Counted from the stretch's first letter, positions 33,303-42,688 are shown. The stretch: 62,212 nucleotides of DNA from Oscillospiraceae bacterium (GCA_017435045.1 JAFSFT010000054.1:1-62212); one strand, 5' to 3'. The notes: generated by a model from the sequence alone, not told the origin. Translations and numbers: made by a program.

Positions 33303-35093
33303 TTATGCCTGCAGCATACCCACCACAATATACACTGTTGCTGTGGTCGTTGCGTTTTTGTTGAATTTAAACGAGCTTGCAGGGTTGTAGCGGATTTCGT
33401 GACTGTCCGCATCGTAGTATGGATATTCGGTATTTACTGCCCCCAGATGTGCACCTGTGATAAGCTGTGTGTACTGATATGACTTGTTGCTCATCCTGCT
33501 TGCATACAGCACACAGCCGTAGCTTGGATTGCTGCCTCCGTGGGTTGTCATCAGATAGTTTGTGATGTTAAGGGAGATTATGGTCTTGAAGGATGTTGTA
33601 TAGCTGTACCATTCATCCCCCACATAGGTTGTGAGGAAGCATTTTTTTGATATGTCAAAGCCGATGGATTCCAGCTCTTCCTTTGTGACAAGGGTTATAA
33701 GGTCGGTGGCAGAGCTTGAAATGCCCGACACCTGCTTTATAAGCACAGGGGCAGGCTGTGTTTCCTCCCCGCCGCCGCCTGCGGCAAAGTTCAGCTTTAT
33801 GCTTACTGTATGCTCTGCATCCTCTGTGTCAAAAAGGGATACCATTGCCTTCATTGTGCCATACGCCATATACAAAAACGGCTCGCCTGTGTCGCCGCCC
33901 TCGGTTATGGCCACATTGCCCAGTGCCGCACCTGCAATGGCATTGTCTGCATCGTCATAGCCGACTGTCTCTATGGCTGTGCAGGTGTACACCGTGCCGT
34001 CCCAGCTTACATCGTAGGTTGCTCCTGCCCGTATATCGGGCAGAATGCTGTCGGTGTTCATACACATCGCCTCATCTTCCATATATGCAAAGGCCAGCGT
34101 GGTTTCCTCAAGTTCCAGAGTGCTGCTGCCGCCCGTCTGTGTCTCGGTGACAAGGCTTACTGCTATATTTACACTTTCCGGCTGGGAGTACATATCCACA
34201 ACCCACATATCCTTGCTGTCGTTTACGGCAATCATAAACGGGTGGCCTGTGTCCTCGCCGCCCCAGAAAGCCGTATTGCCCAGCACCGCCCTGCCAAGGC
34301 CATCCACCCACACCGATTTAAGGCTGTGGGTGCTTTCGCCGTAGGTTACGGTATAACTTGCGTCAGGGACAATGTAGGTTATGCCCTCGCCCGTGTACAT
34401 ATATTTGCCCCAGTCTGCATCAAGGGCAAATGGAAGCTGTGTCTGTGCCAAATTCAGCACAGGGTCCTTTGCACCCTCAAAGCTGCCCTCTACCCCTGCA
34501 ATGGTTTTGCCAAGGGCAATGTTTTCCGCCACAAGGTCTGCAGGCTTTTTGAGGGTAACGGCAGAAAACAGCGTCCCCTCGTCGGGGACAAGGGTGATAT
34601 CCCCCTCTTTAAAATCCATATCCTCCACAGTTTTGTCCTGTGCGTCCCCAAGGGAGAATATGCTTTGTGTGCCGCTTTTGCGGTTGAGCAGAATTTTTGT
34701 GTATTCGCCGTAAGTAACCTCTTTGCCGAGAGGATTGCGTATAACAATGCCGTCGGCTTCCTTTGCCGCACTTACCGAAACTGTGTGGCTTTCGCCCGTT
34801 TCTGCTGTGGCAAAGGCGGCAAATCTTACACCGTCATCCTCTGCAAACTGTACAAAAAAGGGCATATCCCCACCGCCTGCAAGTCCAAACAGGCTGCCGT
34901 TACCTGCCCACAGCACCGCCATTGTTTCGTCATAGTTTACTGTGCAGGCATATTCAGCTTTGTCAAAGCACACAGCCAGCTTTGTTCCTTTTTCGGGCAG
35001 GGCGGCAATCTCGGCAATGCCGCTTACCCACACGCCTGCCTCCTCGTTGTACATAAAGTCAAGCTGTTGCTCTATCATAATTTCTTCTGCCAC
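33303..35093 (-). CDS. Phage tail protein with three repeated adhesion-like modules
   Basis: 596 aa. Modules of about 90-100 residues near the N-terminus, the middle and before the last third share the pattern YxVxWDGxxYxC...LGNxxxxGGxDxGxPF (for example FGLAGGGDMPFF, AVLGNTAFWGGEDTGHPF, GNVAITEGGDTGEPF). Between them is a GKTIAGVEGSF tail-type segment. The last ~170 residues differ and may be the receptor-binding tip. The GTG at 35093 overlaps the previous stop (TAGTG), with GGAGGTGA upstream. Confidence 0.65.
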   Translation of the reverse strand: MAEEIMIEQQLDFMYNEEAGVWVSGIAEIAALPEKGTKLAVCFDKAEYACTVNYDETMAVLWAGNGSLFGLAGGGDMPFFVQFAEDDGVRFAAFATAETGESHTVSVSAAKEADGIVIRNPLGKEVTYGEYTKILLNRKSGTQSIFSLGDAQDKTVEDMDFKEGDITLVPDEGTLFSAVTLKKPADLVAENIALGKTIAGVEGSFEGAKDPVLNLAQTQLPFALDADWGKYMYTGEGITYIVPDASYTVTYGESTHSLKSVWVDGLGRAVLGNTAFWGGEDTGHPFMIAVNDSKDMWVVDMYSQPESVNIAVSLVTETQTGGSSTLELEETTLAFAYMEDEAMCMNTDSILPDIRAGATYDVSWDGTVYTCTAIETVGYDDADNAIAGAALGNVAITEGGDTGEPFLYMAYGTMKAMVSLFDTEDAEHTVSIKLNFAAGGGGEETQPAPVLIKQVSGISSSATDLITLVTKEELESIGFDISKKCFLTTYVGDEWYSYTTSFKTIISLNITNYLMTTHGGSNPSYGCVLYASRMSNKSYQYTQLITGAHLGAVNTEYPYYDADSHEIRYNPASSFKFNKNATTTATVYIVVGMLQA

Positions 35094-36172
35094 TAAATCA
35101 CCTCCAGTATTCCGTTTTCCTTATCCTTTATTACACTGTATGCCTGGCGTATTTCCAGCACAGTGCCGTTTTTTGTTATGTCGGTGCCGTCGTCCTCTCT
35201 TAAAGGCACTCCGTCCCCCGTTGGTATAAACCACACCGCAGGTGCGGCTGAACCCGTGGTCTCTGCCGCAGCAAGTCCCTTGCAGCGGAAAGCGAGGTAT
35301 CTGTTGGTATATCCGATGGCGTAGGATGGGATGTTCTCTCTGCCTGCTGCTGCGGTTACTGCATTTATAACCGCCGCCGCTGTGCAGAAAAAGGCGGTTT
35401 TGCCATTGCCGCCTGCACCGTGAGTGTCGAAAAGTCTGCCATAGGCTGCTGTGCCGTGCAAAAGCTGTGTGTATGCCGCCGCAGGCTGTGCAAAGCCAAG
35501 GCTGCCTGTGCCGCTGCCCAATACCGTCCAGCCGCCCTCTGCCCCAAGGCCCTGTGTTGTGTTAATGCCTGCCACAGCATCCCTTGCCGCAACCACAGAT
35601 GATTCTTTTGCCGATATATCCGCTATGTACAGCGATGCACCCACCGCCGATGACGGCAGTATGTATACATTTCTGCCTGCTGCCACAGCCGCCTGCAGGG
35701 TGTCTGCAGTGGAATGTGCCGTGATTTTTTCTTTCTCCGATGCCGCCATATCAACCACAAAAAGCAGTTTTGCGGCGGCCTGCTGTGCGGTTTTTGCCTC
35801 CATAACGGTCTGCATAAGCAGTGCTTTGGGGTTTCTGCCCTTTGTGTCTGTGCCGTATACCGTTAGGGCATCTGCCGCCATACACAGCACGCTGATAAGC
35901 TGCATTGCACTGTGGGTGTGGGTGCTGCTTTCGCCGCTGCCGCAGATTATATCTATGGCAAGGGTGGTTATGCCGCCGCCTGCATCTGAAAAGCTTGCCG
36001 CTGTCCCCTGCATTGTCTTAAGCCCTGCAAGGCAAAAATGTGCCGTGGCAAAGCTTTGCGAATATCCGCCCCCTGCAAAAAACAAAGGGGATGAATTCTG
36101 CCATATTACCCTGCCGCCCAGCATAATGCGGTCTATAGGCTGTGTGCCGCATCTTACTGCCGCAATACGCAT
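35093..36172 (-). CDS. Phage tail-region protein, unknown function
   Basis: 359 aa. Begins MRIAAVRCGTQPIDRIMLGG; Ala- and Gly-rich, with a central region (TAQQAAAKLLFVVDMAASEK) like a globular alpha/beta fold. No motif recognised. AGGAGGAG upstream; it overlaps the next gene by one base, inside the fibre cluster. Confidence 0.6.
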   Translation of the reverse strand: MRIAAVRCGTQPIDRIMLGGRVIWQNSSPLFFAGGGYSQSFATAHFCLAGLKTMQGTAASFSDAGGGITTLAIDIICGSGESSTHTHSAMQLISVLCMAADALTVYGTDTKGRNPKALLMQTVMEAKTAQQAAAKLLFVVDMAASEKEKITAHSTADTLQAAVAAGRNVYILPSSAVGASLYIADISAKESSVVAARDAVAGINTTQGLGAEGGWTVLGSGTGSLGFAQPAAAYTQLLHGTAAYGRLFDTHGAGGNGKTAFFCTAAAVINAVTAAAGRENIPSYAIGYTNRYLAFRCKGLAAAETTGSAAPAVWFIPTGDGVPLREDDGTDITKNGTVLEIRQAYSVIKDKENGILEVI

Positions 36173-36175
36173 ACG

Positions 36176-36367
36176 CTACGCCTCCTCCTTTATGAGATAG
36201 GGCGTTTTGGGGTTTATCTCCTCAAGGGAGTTGTACTCCTCCTCGGTAAGGCATACGGGCATATATTCCGACAGCCTGCCCTCGCGGAAGGCGATATCCT
36301 CGGCATCCATAAGGGCAAAGCTTTCCACGCCCTTGGGTTTGAATTTATCGGTAATTCCAATTGCCAT
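36176..36367 (-). CDS. Small phage protein, 63 aa
   Basis: Acidic, no membrane segment (ESFALMDAEDIAFREGRLSE). GGAGGG precedes the ATG and it is packed in the fibre operon 3 bp from its neighbour. Possibly a chaperone or structural accessory; no family recognised. Confidence 0.65.
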   Translation of the reverse strand: MAIGITDKFKPKGVESFALMDAEDIAFREGRLSEYMPVCLTEEEYNSLEEINPKTPYLIKEEA

Positions 36368-36379
36368 ATTGTCCCTCCT

Positions 36380-37591
36380 TTATGTCACAGCCACAGTAAT
36401 TGTGCCAAGCCCCGATTTGCTGGACAGCCAGATATCGTAGTTTTCGGTATATCCGCTGCCGTTTTCAAAGCTGATATTCGGGTACATCTTTGAAAAGCCT
36501 GCCTCAAAACCTGTGTCCTTGTCCTTAAAAGCAGGTGTGCCAAGACGGGACGGCAGTGCACAGATTAAATACCAGCCTGCATCCGCTGTGGCTGTAAAGG
36601 TGAGTGCTCTGCTGTTCTGCAGCTTCTTTGTCAGAGCAAGCAGAGTGTCCCTTGACGGCTGGCTGCTGCCCTGTACAACGCCTGTATATATTCCGTTGCA
36701 GAATGTAACGGCAGTGCTGCCCGTTGCCGCAGCACCCCTTTCGTCCGTTGCCGTTACCGTCCATTTCTTTGTGGTAACCTCTGTTGGCTTGTAGCTTGCA
36801 GGGTCGGTATAGCTGTAGCTTGTAACGCCCTCCTGCGCCGCCACCTGTGTGCCGTTTACGCTCTGGCTGGCAGGGGTTTTGTTGACCGACCAGCTTATAA
36901 CCACGCCCGAAAGCTGTGTGCCAAGTTCCTGCACAGATTGTGCATTGCAGGACACAGAGGAAACCGCTATCGGCTTGTATTCAAAGTCCTCACGCAGCTT
37001 GGCTATCAGCACAAGGGCATCATCGGCTGTATCCTGTGCATTGTCGGCCTTTCCCACTGCTGTATCTGCTGTGGATTGTGCATTGTCCGCTTTTTCCACC
37101 GCCGTATCCGCTGTAGATTGTGCATTGTCCGCCTTTTCCACCGCCGTATCCGCTGTGGATTGTGCATTGTCCGCACTCTGCTGTGCCGCATTTGCTTTCT
37201 GCAAAGCCGTATCCGCTGTGGTCTGTGCGTTGTCCGCACTCTGCTGTGCGGCATTTGCTTTCTGCAAAGCCGTATCCGCTGTGGTCTGTGCCGCCAGTAT
37301 GCTTTGCTGCTGGCTTTGTGCGGTCTGTTCTGCCTGCTGTGCGGCAGATTCTGCCCGCTGTGCCGCTGTCTGTGCTGCGGTGGCGGCTGTCTGTGCTGTC
37401 TGTGCCGCCGCCTGTGCCTCTGAGGTTTTTTCCAGTGCCTGCTGTGCGTTTTCCGCTGTGGCGTTCCACTGTGCCTTTTCCTCATCGGTCACAAGGCGGT
37501 GGGTTTCGTCGTCCTTAAGCTGGGACAGTCTGCTGACGGTGCTGTTTAAAAAAAGCTGTTCGGTCTTTTCCGTTTCCAGAAACAGATTCAT
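36380..37591 (-). CDS. Phage fibre with long coiled-coil repeat stalk
   Basis: 403 aa from the ATG at 37591 (GGAGGGGG upstream). An N-terminal ~60 residues lead into a ~120-residue stalk of repeated ADNAQSTADTAVEK and ADTALQKANAAQQS units, a trimeric coiled-coil pattern. An Ig-like region follows (VISWSVNKT to KKWTVTATDERGAA), then a C-terminal head (about 290-403). It is likely a side or tip fibre. The start shares a base with the previous stop (TGATG). Confidence 0.75.
   Translation of the reverse strand: MNLFLETEKTEQLFLNSTVSRLSQLKDDETHRLVTDEEKAQWNATAENAQQALEKTSEAQAAAQTAQTAATAAQTAAQRAESAAQQAEQTAQSQQQSILAAQTTADTALQKANAAQQSADNAQTTADTALQKANAAQQSADNAQSTADTAVEKADNAQSTADTAVEKADNAQSTADTAVGKADNAQDTADDALVLIAKLREDFEYKPIAVSSVSCNAQSVQELGTQLSGVVISWSVNKTPASQSVNGTQVAAQEGVTSYSYTDPASYKPTEVTTKKWTVTATDERGAAATGSTAVTFCNGIYTGVVQGSSQPSRDTLLALTKKLQNSRALTFTATADAGWYLICALPSRLGTPAFKDKDTGFEAGFSKMYPNISFENGSGYTENYDIWLSSKSGLGTITVAVT
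37043..37294 (-). repeat. Coding tandem repeats of the fibre stalk (42 bp x3, 63 bp x2)
   Basis: Units at 37043, 37085 and 37127 (42 bp each) and at 37169 and 37232 (63 bp each) begin GTCCGC or GTCGGC. In-frame repeats of the stalk, able to change copy number. Confidence 0.85.
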
Positions 37592-37923
37592 CAAATTACC
37601 CCCTCCTTAAGCACGTCCTCCATATAAAAGCTGTAGATGTTTGTGGCGTCGCTGTGGCCGTCCCTTTCGCTCCAGCGGAGCTGTACAAGGATTGGAAAGT
37701 CCTGCATAAATGTGCCGCTTTCCTCCTGGGAAAATGCGGTGGAAAAGCAGAACAAACCATCCTCTGTCCGGTACACCTGCTCCAGTGCGGCAAGCAGGTC
37801 CTCCTTTGTGCGGGTAATTTCGGTGCCGCTTTCCTCCTGCTTAAAGGTAAGCCAAAGCTGCCTTGCCTGTGCAGGGTTAAAGGTTGTAAAAATGTTTATG
37901 GGATTTGTCGAAAATCTGTACAT
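37591..37923 (-). CDS. Phage structural protein, 110 aa
   Basis: Starts MYRFSTNPINIFTTFNPAQA; compact, no membrane segment, no known motif. AGGAGGG upstream. Co-translated with the fibre gene after it. Possibly a fibre-attachment or chaperone protein. Confidence 0.6.
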   Translation of the reverse strand: MYRFSTNPINIFTTFNPAQARQLWLTFKQEESGTEITRTKEDLLAALEQVYRTEDGLFCFSTAFSQEESGTFMQDFPILVQLRWSERDGHSDATNIYSFYMEDVLKEGVI

Positions 37924-37932
37924 CTTTCCCTC

Positions 37933-38442
37933 CTATTCCTCAAACCATATTTTTGTGATGGTGCCGCCGCCACCGTGGTCGCCGTTTATGCAGAAATAGC
38001 AGGTGTCGTTTATATCTGCAATATCAAAGCTGTGTACCCCCACACGTTCTTCCTCTGCCAAATCGTCAACCGCAAGGCTTACCGCTGTGCCGTTATCCTC
38101 TGTTCTTCGCCAGCGGATTATAAACTTGCTGTTGTTGTTATATGCGGAAATTTCCATGTGCAAAGTCCTGTACTTTGAAAAATCCACAGGCAGTGCGGGC
38201 AGGGTTCTGCTGCTGCCGTCAGTGCTGGAATAGAAATACATTGAAGTTTCGCTTACTTCAAAATTGCCGCTGCCGCTTGATGTCCAGTTGTCCTTTACGC
38301 AGGCATACTCTGATGGGAAGAACAGATATTCGCTGTTCCATACATTCACACCGTTCACATTGATTTTCTTGCAGGGGTGTGTCTGTCCGTTTTTTATTAC
38401 ATTGCAGCCTGATGCCTTTATGCCGTTTATCACAAGTGCCAT
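37933..38442 (-). CDS. Phage tail-region protein, 169 aa
   Basis: N-terminus MALVINGIKASGCNVIKNGQ followed by INVNGVNVW, a hinge often found at the start of phage tail-tip subunits. The rest is beta-rich (WTSSGSGNFEVSETSMYFYS), like a carbohydrate-binding jelly roll. Function unproven. Confidence 0.6.
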   Translation of the reverse strand: MALVINGIKASGCNVIKNGQTHPCKKINVNGVNVWNSEYLFFPSEYACVKDNWTSSGSGNFEVSETSMYFYSSTDGSSRTLPALPVDFSKYRTLHMEISAYNNNSKFIIRWRRTEDNGTAVSLAVDDLAEEERVGVHSFDIADINDTCYFCINGDHGGGGTITKIWFEE

Positions 38443-38453
38443 ATCATCACCGC

Positions 38454-38876
38454 CTACAGTGTAATTTCAAGGGTGGCTGTGGCCTGGTCAAAGTAAAGGT
38501 CGGTCTTTTTTACCGCAATGCTCCTTACCGATGCAAGATGTGCCACTGTGGCATATTCGCCTGCAAGGCGGCCACCCAGCCTTTCGGCATTGTCCACCGT
38601 GCCGTCTTCGTCTTTGTCGTAGACCGCCGTAGACATGTCGCCTTTGCCCATGGCCGTCATCTTGTTGTTTATGGCGGCAATAGTCTCCTGTTTGGTGTAG
38701 TAGCCGTTAAACTTTTCTGCCACCGCAGAGATAAAATCGTTCACCTTGCCTGCAATCAGCTTTGGCAGGGCATCAAAAATCTGCTGTATGCTCTCCGCAT
38801 CGCCGCTTAAATGGTGCGGCTGGCTGTCCACACTGCTGGCTGCTATTTCTGTGTCTTTAATTTTATATTCTTCCAT
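38454..38876 (-). CDS. Phage structural protein, 140 aa
   Basis: MEEYKIKDTEIAASSVDSQP followed by residues including FISAVAEKFNGYYTKQETIA and TVDNAERLGGRLAGEYATVA; the LGG...A segment resembles fibre-base proteins that trimerise. AGGAGG upstream, directly after the nozzle-like gene. Confidence 0.6.
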   Translation of the reverse strand: MEEYKIKDTEIAASSVDSQPHHLSGDAESIQQIFDALPKLIAGKVNDFISAVAEKFNGYYTKQETIAAINNKMTAMGKGDMSTAVYDKDEDGTVDNAERLGGRLAGEYATVAHLASVRSIAVKKTDLYFDQATATLEITL

Positions 38877-38878
38877 TG

Positions 38879-40777
38879 CTACCTCCTGTTTTTGCTGTAG
38901 TTGCCTGCCTCAAAGGTCTTTACAATTTTGTATATGCCAAAGCCCTCGTCGGCTGTGTTGTTTTCAAATATAAGCTGCAGACGTCTGTACCTGCGGTGTC
39001 TGCGGTTAAAATGAACCTCTCTTGGCCCCTCCGAGGCATCAAAGCTGATGCGTGTAAAGTCAATCTCCTCAAAGAAGCTGCTTATGTCCATTCTGCCCTC
39101 CCTTGCAAGGGTACGCCTGCCGCTGTCGTCCAGATAATAAACTGTGCAGCTTGAACGGCTGTAAGGTGCAAGCAGTGCAAGACAGCCCTTTTTCTGCAGG
39201 GTTTTAAAGCGGTGGGTAAGGCCGTCGTCGGTAAAAGGGGTGCTCCACACCGCACGGATTGGTGCACCGTCGTCGGAAAAGCGTTTTATGCCCTCCGCCT
39301 CGGTTTTAAAGCTGCACACCCTGCCGTCTGCGGTGCCAAACCACAGCCTGCCGTTAAAATCTGCGGCAAGGCAGCTTGCAGGCACATTGTCCCAGAACCA
39401 GCATTCGTAGCTGTAGTCGCTGTCGGTGCCGTTTTTGTTTTTTTTGCGTCCGTCCAGCAGATAAACATTGCCGTTTACCGCCAGCAGATAACATCCGTTC
39501 CAGATGCAGGCAACTGCATTTTCGGGGTGTGGCTCGGTACGCAGAGCGCTGTCTATATACCTGCTGCGGCTTCTTGTTACCCTTTCGTAGGAAAGATTAG
39601 AGGGAGACACGGCATACACCCCCTGTGTGCTGAAAAACAGAGGGTCGTCCCCCAGCACCGCAAAGGCATTTTTGCTGACAGCCCCAATGCCCACAATGCC
39701 CTCTTTTGCCGTAAAAAGGGCGTTGCCGCTGCTGTCTTGTGTGCCGCTGCGGATAAAGATGGCTGTGTCCTGCCCTGTGCTTTCCTTTACCACCGCCACC
39801 TGACCGCCGATTTTAAGATATCCCATAACCGCCGTGTCGGCATTGCCGATTATGGCGTAGTTAAGGTCGGGAAAATAGCTTGGACGGTAGACATCGCTCC
39901 AGAAATCGTAGGCCGCAAAGTCGGGATTGCCTGTGAGGAACACGCGGTTGCTGCCGCCCACGCCGTAGGTGCAGAACTGTGTTGCCTTTGCAATTTTTTC
40001 CCCATAGCCGCGAAAGCTTTTTGTGTAGGTGATGTAAATGTTGTCCTGCCCCTCCACAGGTGTTTTGTGTGCCGCTGTAAAGGTTACCCGTCCGCAGACG
40101 GCATCCACCGTGTAGTCCACATCGGCAGTAAGTGTCTGTGTGCTGCCGTCCTCCAGCAGCTTTTCCACCTTGTTCACCGTCTCGATATCGGTGTGGCCAA
40201 GCTGATACACTTTTGCCTTGTCATCGCCTGTGAACAGTTCCCTCATCCTGCCGCTTAAAAGGTTGATATCCTCGTAAGCTTCGCCCCCGCCCGAGGGGCT
40301 GCGTGCAATTATTGTGGTGGGCACATAGGCGGCATCCCTTACCTCGCGGCAGGTTTTGCCGTCAAAAACCAGATATTCGCCCCCTGTAAGTATGTAAAAG
40401 CCGTCCTTTTCGCCCTCGCGGAAGAAAAAGCCGCAGCCTTTTTTGTCCGCCACATTTGTGCGGATAAGGGTGGCGGTGTAACTGCCATCTGTGCGGGAAA
40501 GGGTGTAAAGCCTTGTGCCCGCGTGGACAATGCAGTAACTTTTGCCCCCAAGCTTGCAGAACCATAGGTTGTGCACACTGCCGCCAAGCTTAAGCTGTGT
40601 CTGCCAGCCTGTACGCTTTACGGGGTTTTTGCCGTTGTCCGATATCATATTGAGACAGTAAGGCGAATGGCGGCTGTCCACATTTGCCGCCTCCTGGGAA
40701 AAGTCCACACCTGCAAGGTCGGTATACTCGGCAGTGCGGATATCCCTTTTGGGGTTAACAGGTGCAATTGTGTACAT
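38879..40777 (-). CDS. Beta-propeller tail nozzle-like protein
   Basis: 632 aa with repeated WF/WFG blades (NLWFCKLGGKSYCIVHAG, GKTCREVRDAAYVPT, LGDDPLFFSTQGVYAVSP, CIWNGCYLLAVNGNVYLLDG, GRLWFGTADGRVCSF). This resembles the propeller nozzle or stabilization proteins of short-tailed phages (T7 gp12 or P22 gp10 group). Start ATG 40777 lies inside the end of the adaptor gene (23-nt overlap) with GGAGG upstream. The family is inferred from pattern and order. Confidence 0.7.
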   Translation of the reverse strand: MYTIAPVNPKRDIRTAEYTDLAGVDFSQEAANVDSRHSPYCLNMISDNGKNPVKRTGWQTQLKLGGSVHNLWFCKLGGKSYCIVHAGTRLYTLSRTDGSYTATLIRTNVADKKGCGFFFREGEKDGFYILTGGEYLVFDGKTCREVRDAAYVPTTIIARSPSGGGEAYEDINLLSGRMRELFTGDDKAKVYQLGHTDIETVNKVEKLLEDGSTQTLTADVDYTVDAVCGRVTFTAAHKTPVEGQDNIYITYTKSFRGYGEKIAKATQFCTYGVGGSNRVFLTGNPDFAAYDFWSDVYRPSYFPDLNYAIIGNADTAVMGYLKIGGQVAVVKESTGQDTAIFIRSGTQDSSGNALFTAKEGIVGIGAVSKNAFAVLGDDPLFFSTQGVYAVSPSNLSYERVTRSRSRYIDSALRTEPHPENAVACIWNGCYLLAVNGNVYLLDGRKKNKNGTDSDYSYECWFWDNVPASCLAADFNGRLWFGTADGRVCSFKTEAEGIKRFSDDGAPIRAVWSTPFTDDGLTHRFKTLQKKGCLALLAPYSRSSCTVYYLDDSGRRTLAREGRMDISSFFEEIDFTRISFDASEGPREVHFNRRHRRYRRLQLIFENNTADEGFGIYKIVKTFEAGNYSKNRR

Positions 40778-41138
40778 AGCAGTCCTCCACCTCCTCCTGC
40801 TGTGCCTGCAAGGCGCCGTTTACCGCAGCGTAGTAAAGCTGCAGATAGGTGCCCTCCAGCCCATGCTCGTCGGCAGTAAGCAGCTTTGCCGCAAGGCCGT
40901 AGATAAGGGCGTTGTCAAACTGCCACTCGTAAGGGTTTTCGTCGTTTTTGTCGCTGACAACGGGCACCACCGCCAAGGGCGGCTTGCCGTTGCGTTTTCG
41001 GGCAATGTTGTTGTGGCAGAACAACTCCCGCAGCAGAATGTTGAAGTATCCCACCACAAACTGCCCGAAGTCCGGGTTATCCGCAGGCGTTTCCAGCGTA
41101 AGCGCCAGCGTGTTTTCGTAAATTTCCTGCAGTTTCAT
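40755..41138 (-). CDS. Head-tail adaptor-like protein
   Basis: 127 aa from the ATG at 41138, which has TTAGGAGT upstream (the frame itself opens at 41228). Helical, with YFNILLRELFCHNNIARKRN and YEWQFDNALIYGLAAKLLTA, like gp4/gp11-type ring proteins that join portal and nozzle. It is placed between nozzle and capsid as in such phages. Moderate confidence. Confidence 0.65.
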   Translation of the reverse strand: MKLQEIYENTLALTLETPADNPDFGQFVVGYFNILLRELFCHNNIARKRNGKPPLAVVPVVSDKNDENPYEWQFDNALIYGLAAKLLTADEHGLEGTYLQLYYAAVNGALQAQQEEVEDCYVHNCTC

Positions 41139-41297
41139 CGTAACTCCTAAAAAATGTGTAAAAATATATACTCCCGCCGATTCTGCACAGCCCCGCCTTT
41201 GCCCACAGACCTTAAAAGGCTTCCTCATGTAAATGAAGCTGTCAGCAACGCTGACTTAAGGATTGTCCCTGTCTGCACAATCCCTATGCCCTTGCAG

Positions 41298-41560
41298 GGC
41301 TCCTCCCCTTACACAGGGGAGGCTTTTATCGCCAAGGATATTTCCAAGGGTTCGGGAGCACAGCTCCCGAATATAATCGGGGGTGGAACGGGGGCAGAGC
41401 CCCCTTGTAACCAATATGTATCGCCGCAGAACTCGCTTTGTTATGGGCACGTTGCACACGGACTTGTGTGCGGTAGTGCCATATGGCTTGGGCGGCAATT
41501 TGGTACATATTCCCACGTGGGTCCGCTGCATCGTAATCAGCGGGACTTTTGGTTACTTTT
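41298..41560 (+). repeat. Large dispersed repeat E, copy 1 (inverted relative to copy 2)
   Basis: About 255 bp that matches the reverse complement of 46178-46431 at roughly 90% by eye. It includes a CCTCCCC/GGGGAGG hairpin, a GTTCGGGAGC/GCTCCCGAA hairpin (41348-41371) and the CCCACGTGGG palindrome. Confidence 0.85.
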
Positions 41561-41706
41561 GGTCACAAAAGTAACATACAACGTATCAAAGAGCAGCCTT
41601 TCTCTGCCAAAAGCGGTATCCGAAATAACGCCCTTTGGTCACTTTTGACGCCAAAAGTGACATGCGAAGCATATTGCCTTTGCTCACTTTGTGCAAACAA
41701 AGTGAC
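41552..41706. repeat. GTCACTTTTG-type palindromes (three)
   Basis: Arms GTTACTTTTG / CAAAAGTAAC at 41552-41575; GTCACTTTTG / CAAAAGTGAC at 41638-41661; TCACTTTGT / ACAAAGTGA at about 41684-41705. Family of short perfect or near-perfect dyads with a 4-nt centre. Confidence 0.85.
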
Positions 41707-41713
41707 AGCAGCT

Positions 41714-42541
41714 TTATGCAGCTTTATCCACATAAACGCCCTTGTTGCGTGCGTCAAGCACAAAGCAGTCGTAGTACCAGCGGCCTTCGATAAGGCTGCC
41801 GCTGATGCCCGGAGGGTCCTTGTGGATTTTTGCGTCGTGCAGTTTTCTCGGTGCAGTTGCAGAGTCCTTGTGGACGATGATAAAGTTTACGCCCTCGGGC
41901 ATTCTTCTTGCAGGCACCTTGCGTACCGCCATGCCGTCAAACTCGCCAACGTGGCCTTTGCCGATGCTTTTTGCACCAAGTTCCTGCACGGAGATAAACT
42001 CGTCAGAAAGCTTAAGCAGCTTGTAAGCCTTTGCGGACACAAAGAGTGTGCGGTTTTCTTCCGGCATTTCGGCATCGTCCAGCACCACAGTGCCGTCCAT
42101 AACTCTGGAGGCGATGTTTGCCTTTGTAAGTGCGGATGTGTCCTCGTTTGCCGCACCTGCCTTTGCTGCAAGCACGCCAAGACAGTATTTGTCGTAGAGA
42201 GGGATTGCCCTTTCCCTGATCTGTGCCTTGAGGATTGCGCCTGCCTTTTTGAGGAAGTTCTGGTCCTGATAGTTGCCCTTGTCCACAGTTACGGAAAAGC
42301 TTTTGTCCTGTGTAAGTGTAAGTTCCTGTGCTGTGTCCTGAATTTCCGCAGGAGTACCGTAGCGGTTTGTGCCCTCGCGGTTGTAGTCTGTCATTTCCTG
42401 GGTAACCGCTGTGATTACCTCCACAGTTTTAACGCCCACAAAGCTGTATTCCTCGCTGAGTGCACCCTGAAGCACAGATGTGCCAAGTGCTGCCTCCTGT
42501 ACAAGCTTTGCTGCGGATTTTTTGCTGAGATTACCTGTCAT
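41714..42541 (-). CDS. Major capsid protein
   Basis: 275 aa. Pattern of small HK97-fold capsids: basic N-terminus, Glu/Tyr-rich arm (YNREGTNRYGTPAEIQDTAQ), VTVDKGNYQDQNFLKKAGAI, a central NRTLFVSAKAYKLLKLSDEF and C-terminal GSLIEGRWYYDCFVLDARNK. It lies directly downstream of the scaffold in the transcription order. AAGGAGAA upstream. Identity rests on pattern and synteny. Confidence 0.8.
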   Translation of the reverse strand: MTGNLSKKSAAKLVQEAALGTSVLQGALSEEYSFVGVKTVEVITAVTQEMTDYNREGTNRYGTPAEIQDTAQELTLTQDKSFSVTVDKGNYQDQNFLKKAGAILKAQIRERAIPLYDKYCLGVLAAKAGAANEDTSALTKANIASRVMDGTVVLDDAEMPEENRTLFVSAKAYKLLKLSDEFISVQELGAKSIGKGHVGEFDGMAVRKVPARRMPEGVNFIIVHKDSATAPRKLHDAKIHKDPPGISGSLIEGRWYYDCFVLDARNKGVYVDKAA

Positions 42542-42585
42542 AATTTAATTCTCCTTTTAAAATAAATATTGTTTGTTCTGATTGC

Positions 42586-42688
42586 GACTTTGTTTGCACA
42601 AAGTGACCAAAGGCTTTGTCCTCTGGACGTTTCTTTTGTGACCAAAAGCATAGATGCTTTGCATGTCACTTTTGACGTCAAAAGTGAC
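42586..42688. repeat. GTCACTTTTG-type palindromes
   Basis: A GACTTTGT / ACAAAGTG dyad near 42586-42606, a weak copy near 42629-42648, and a perfect 24-bp palindrome at 42665-42688 (arms GTCACTTTTGAC / GTCAAAAGTGAC). Confidence 0.85.

Larger units (their letters stand above)
41139..41713. other. 575-bp repeat-filled gap between adaptor and capsid genes
   Basis: No gene. Holds the first copy of the ~255-bp inverted repeat (41298-41560) and three short palindromes (41552-41706). Open frames here are repeat-derived. Confidence 0.8.

Noticed and set aside
33810..35096. 428-codon rightward frame in the tail region
   Set aside because: Shadow of the 596-aa tail gene; Cys/His-rich translation typical of antisense reading.
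37043..37294. Regular repeats that might be a CRISPR array
   Set aside because: Repeats are contiguous, in frame and encode a coiled-coil stalk; no unique spacers.
39212..40258. 348-codon rightward frame over the nozzle-like gene
   Set aside because: Shadow frame with no start signal; the leftward gene fits the operon.
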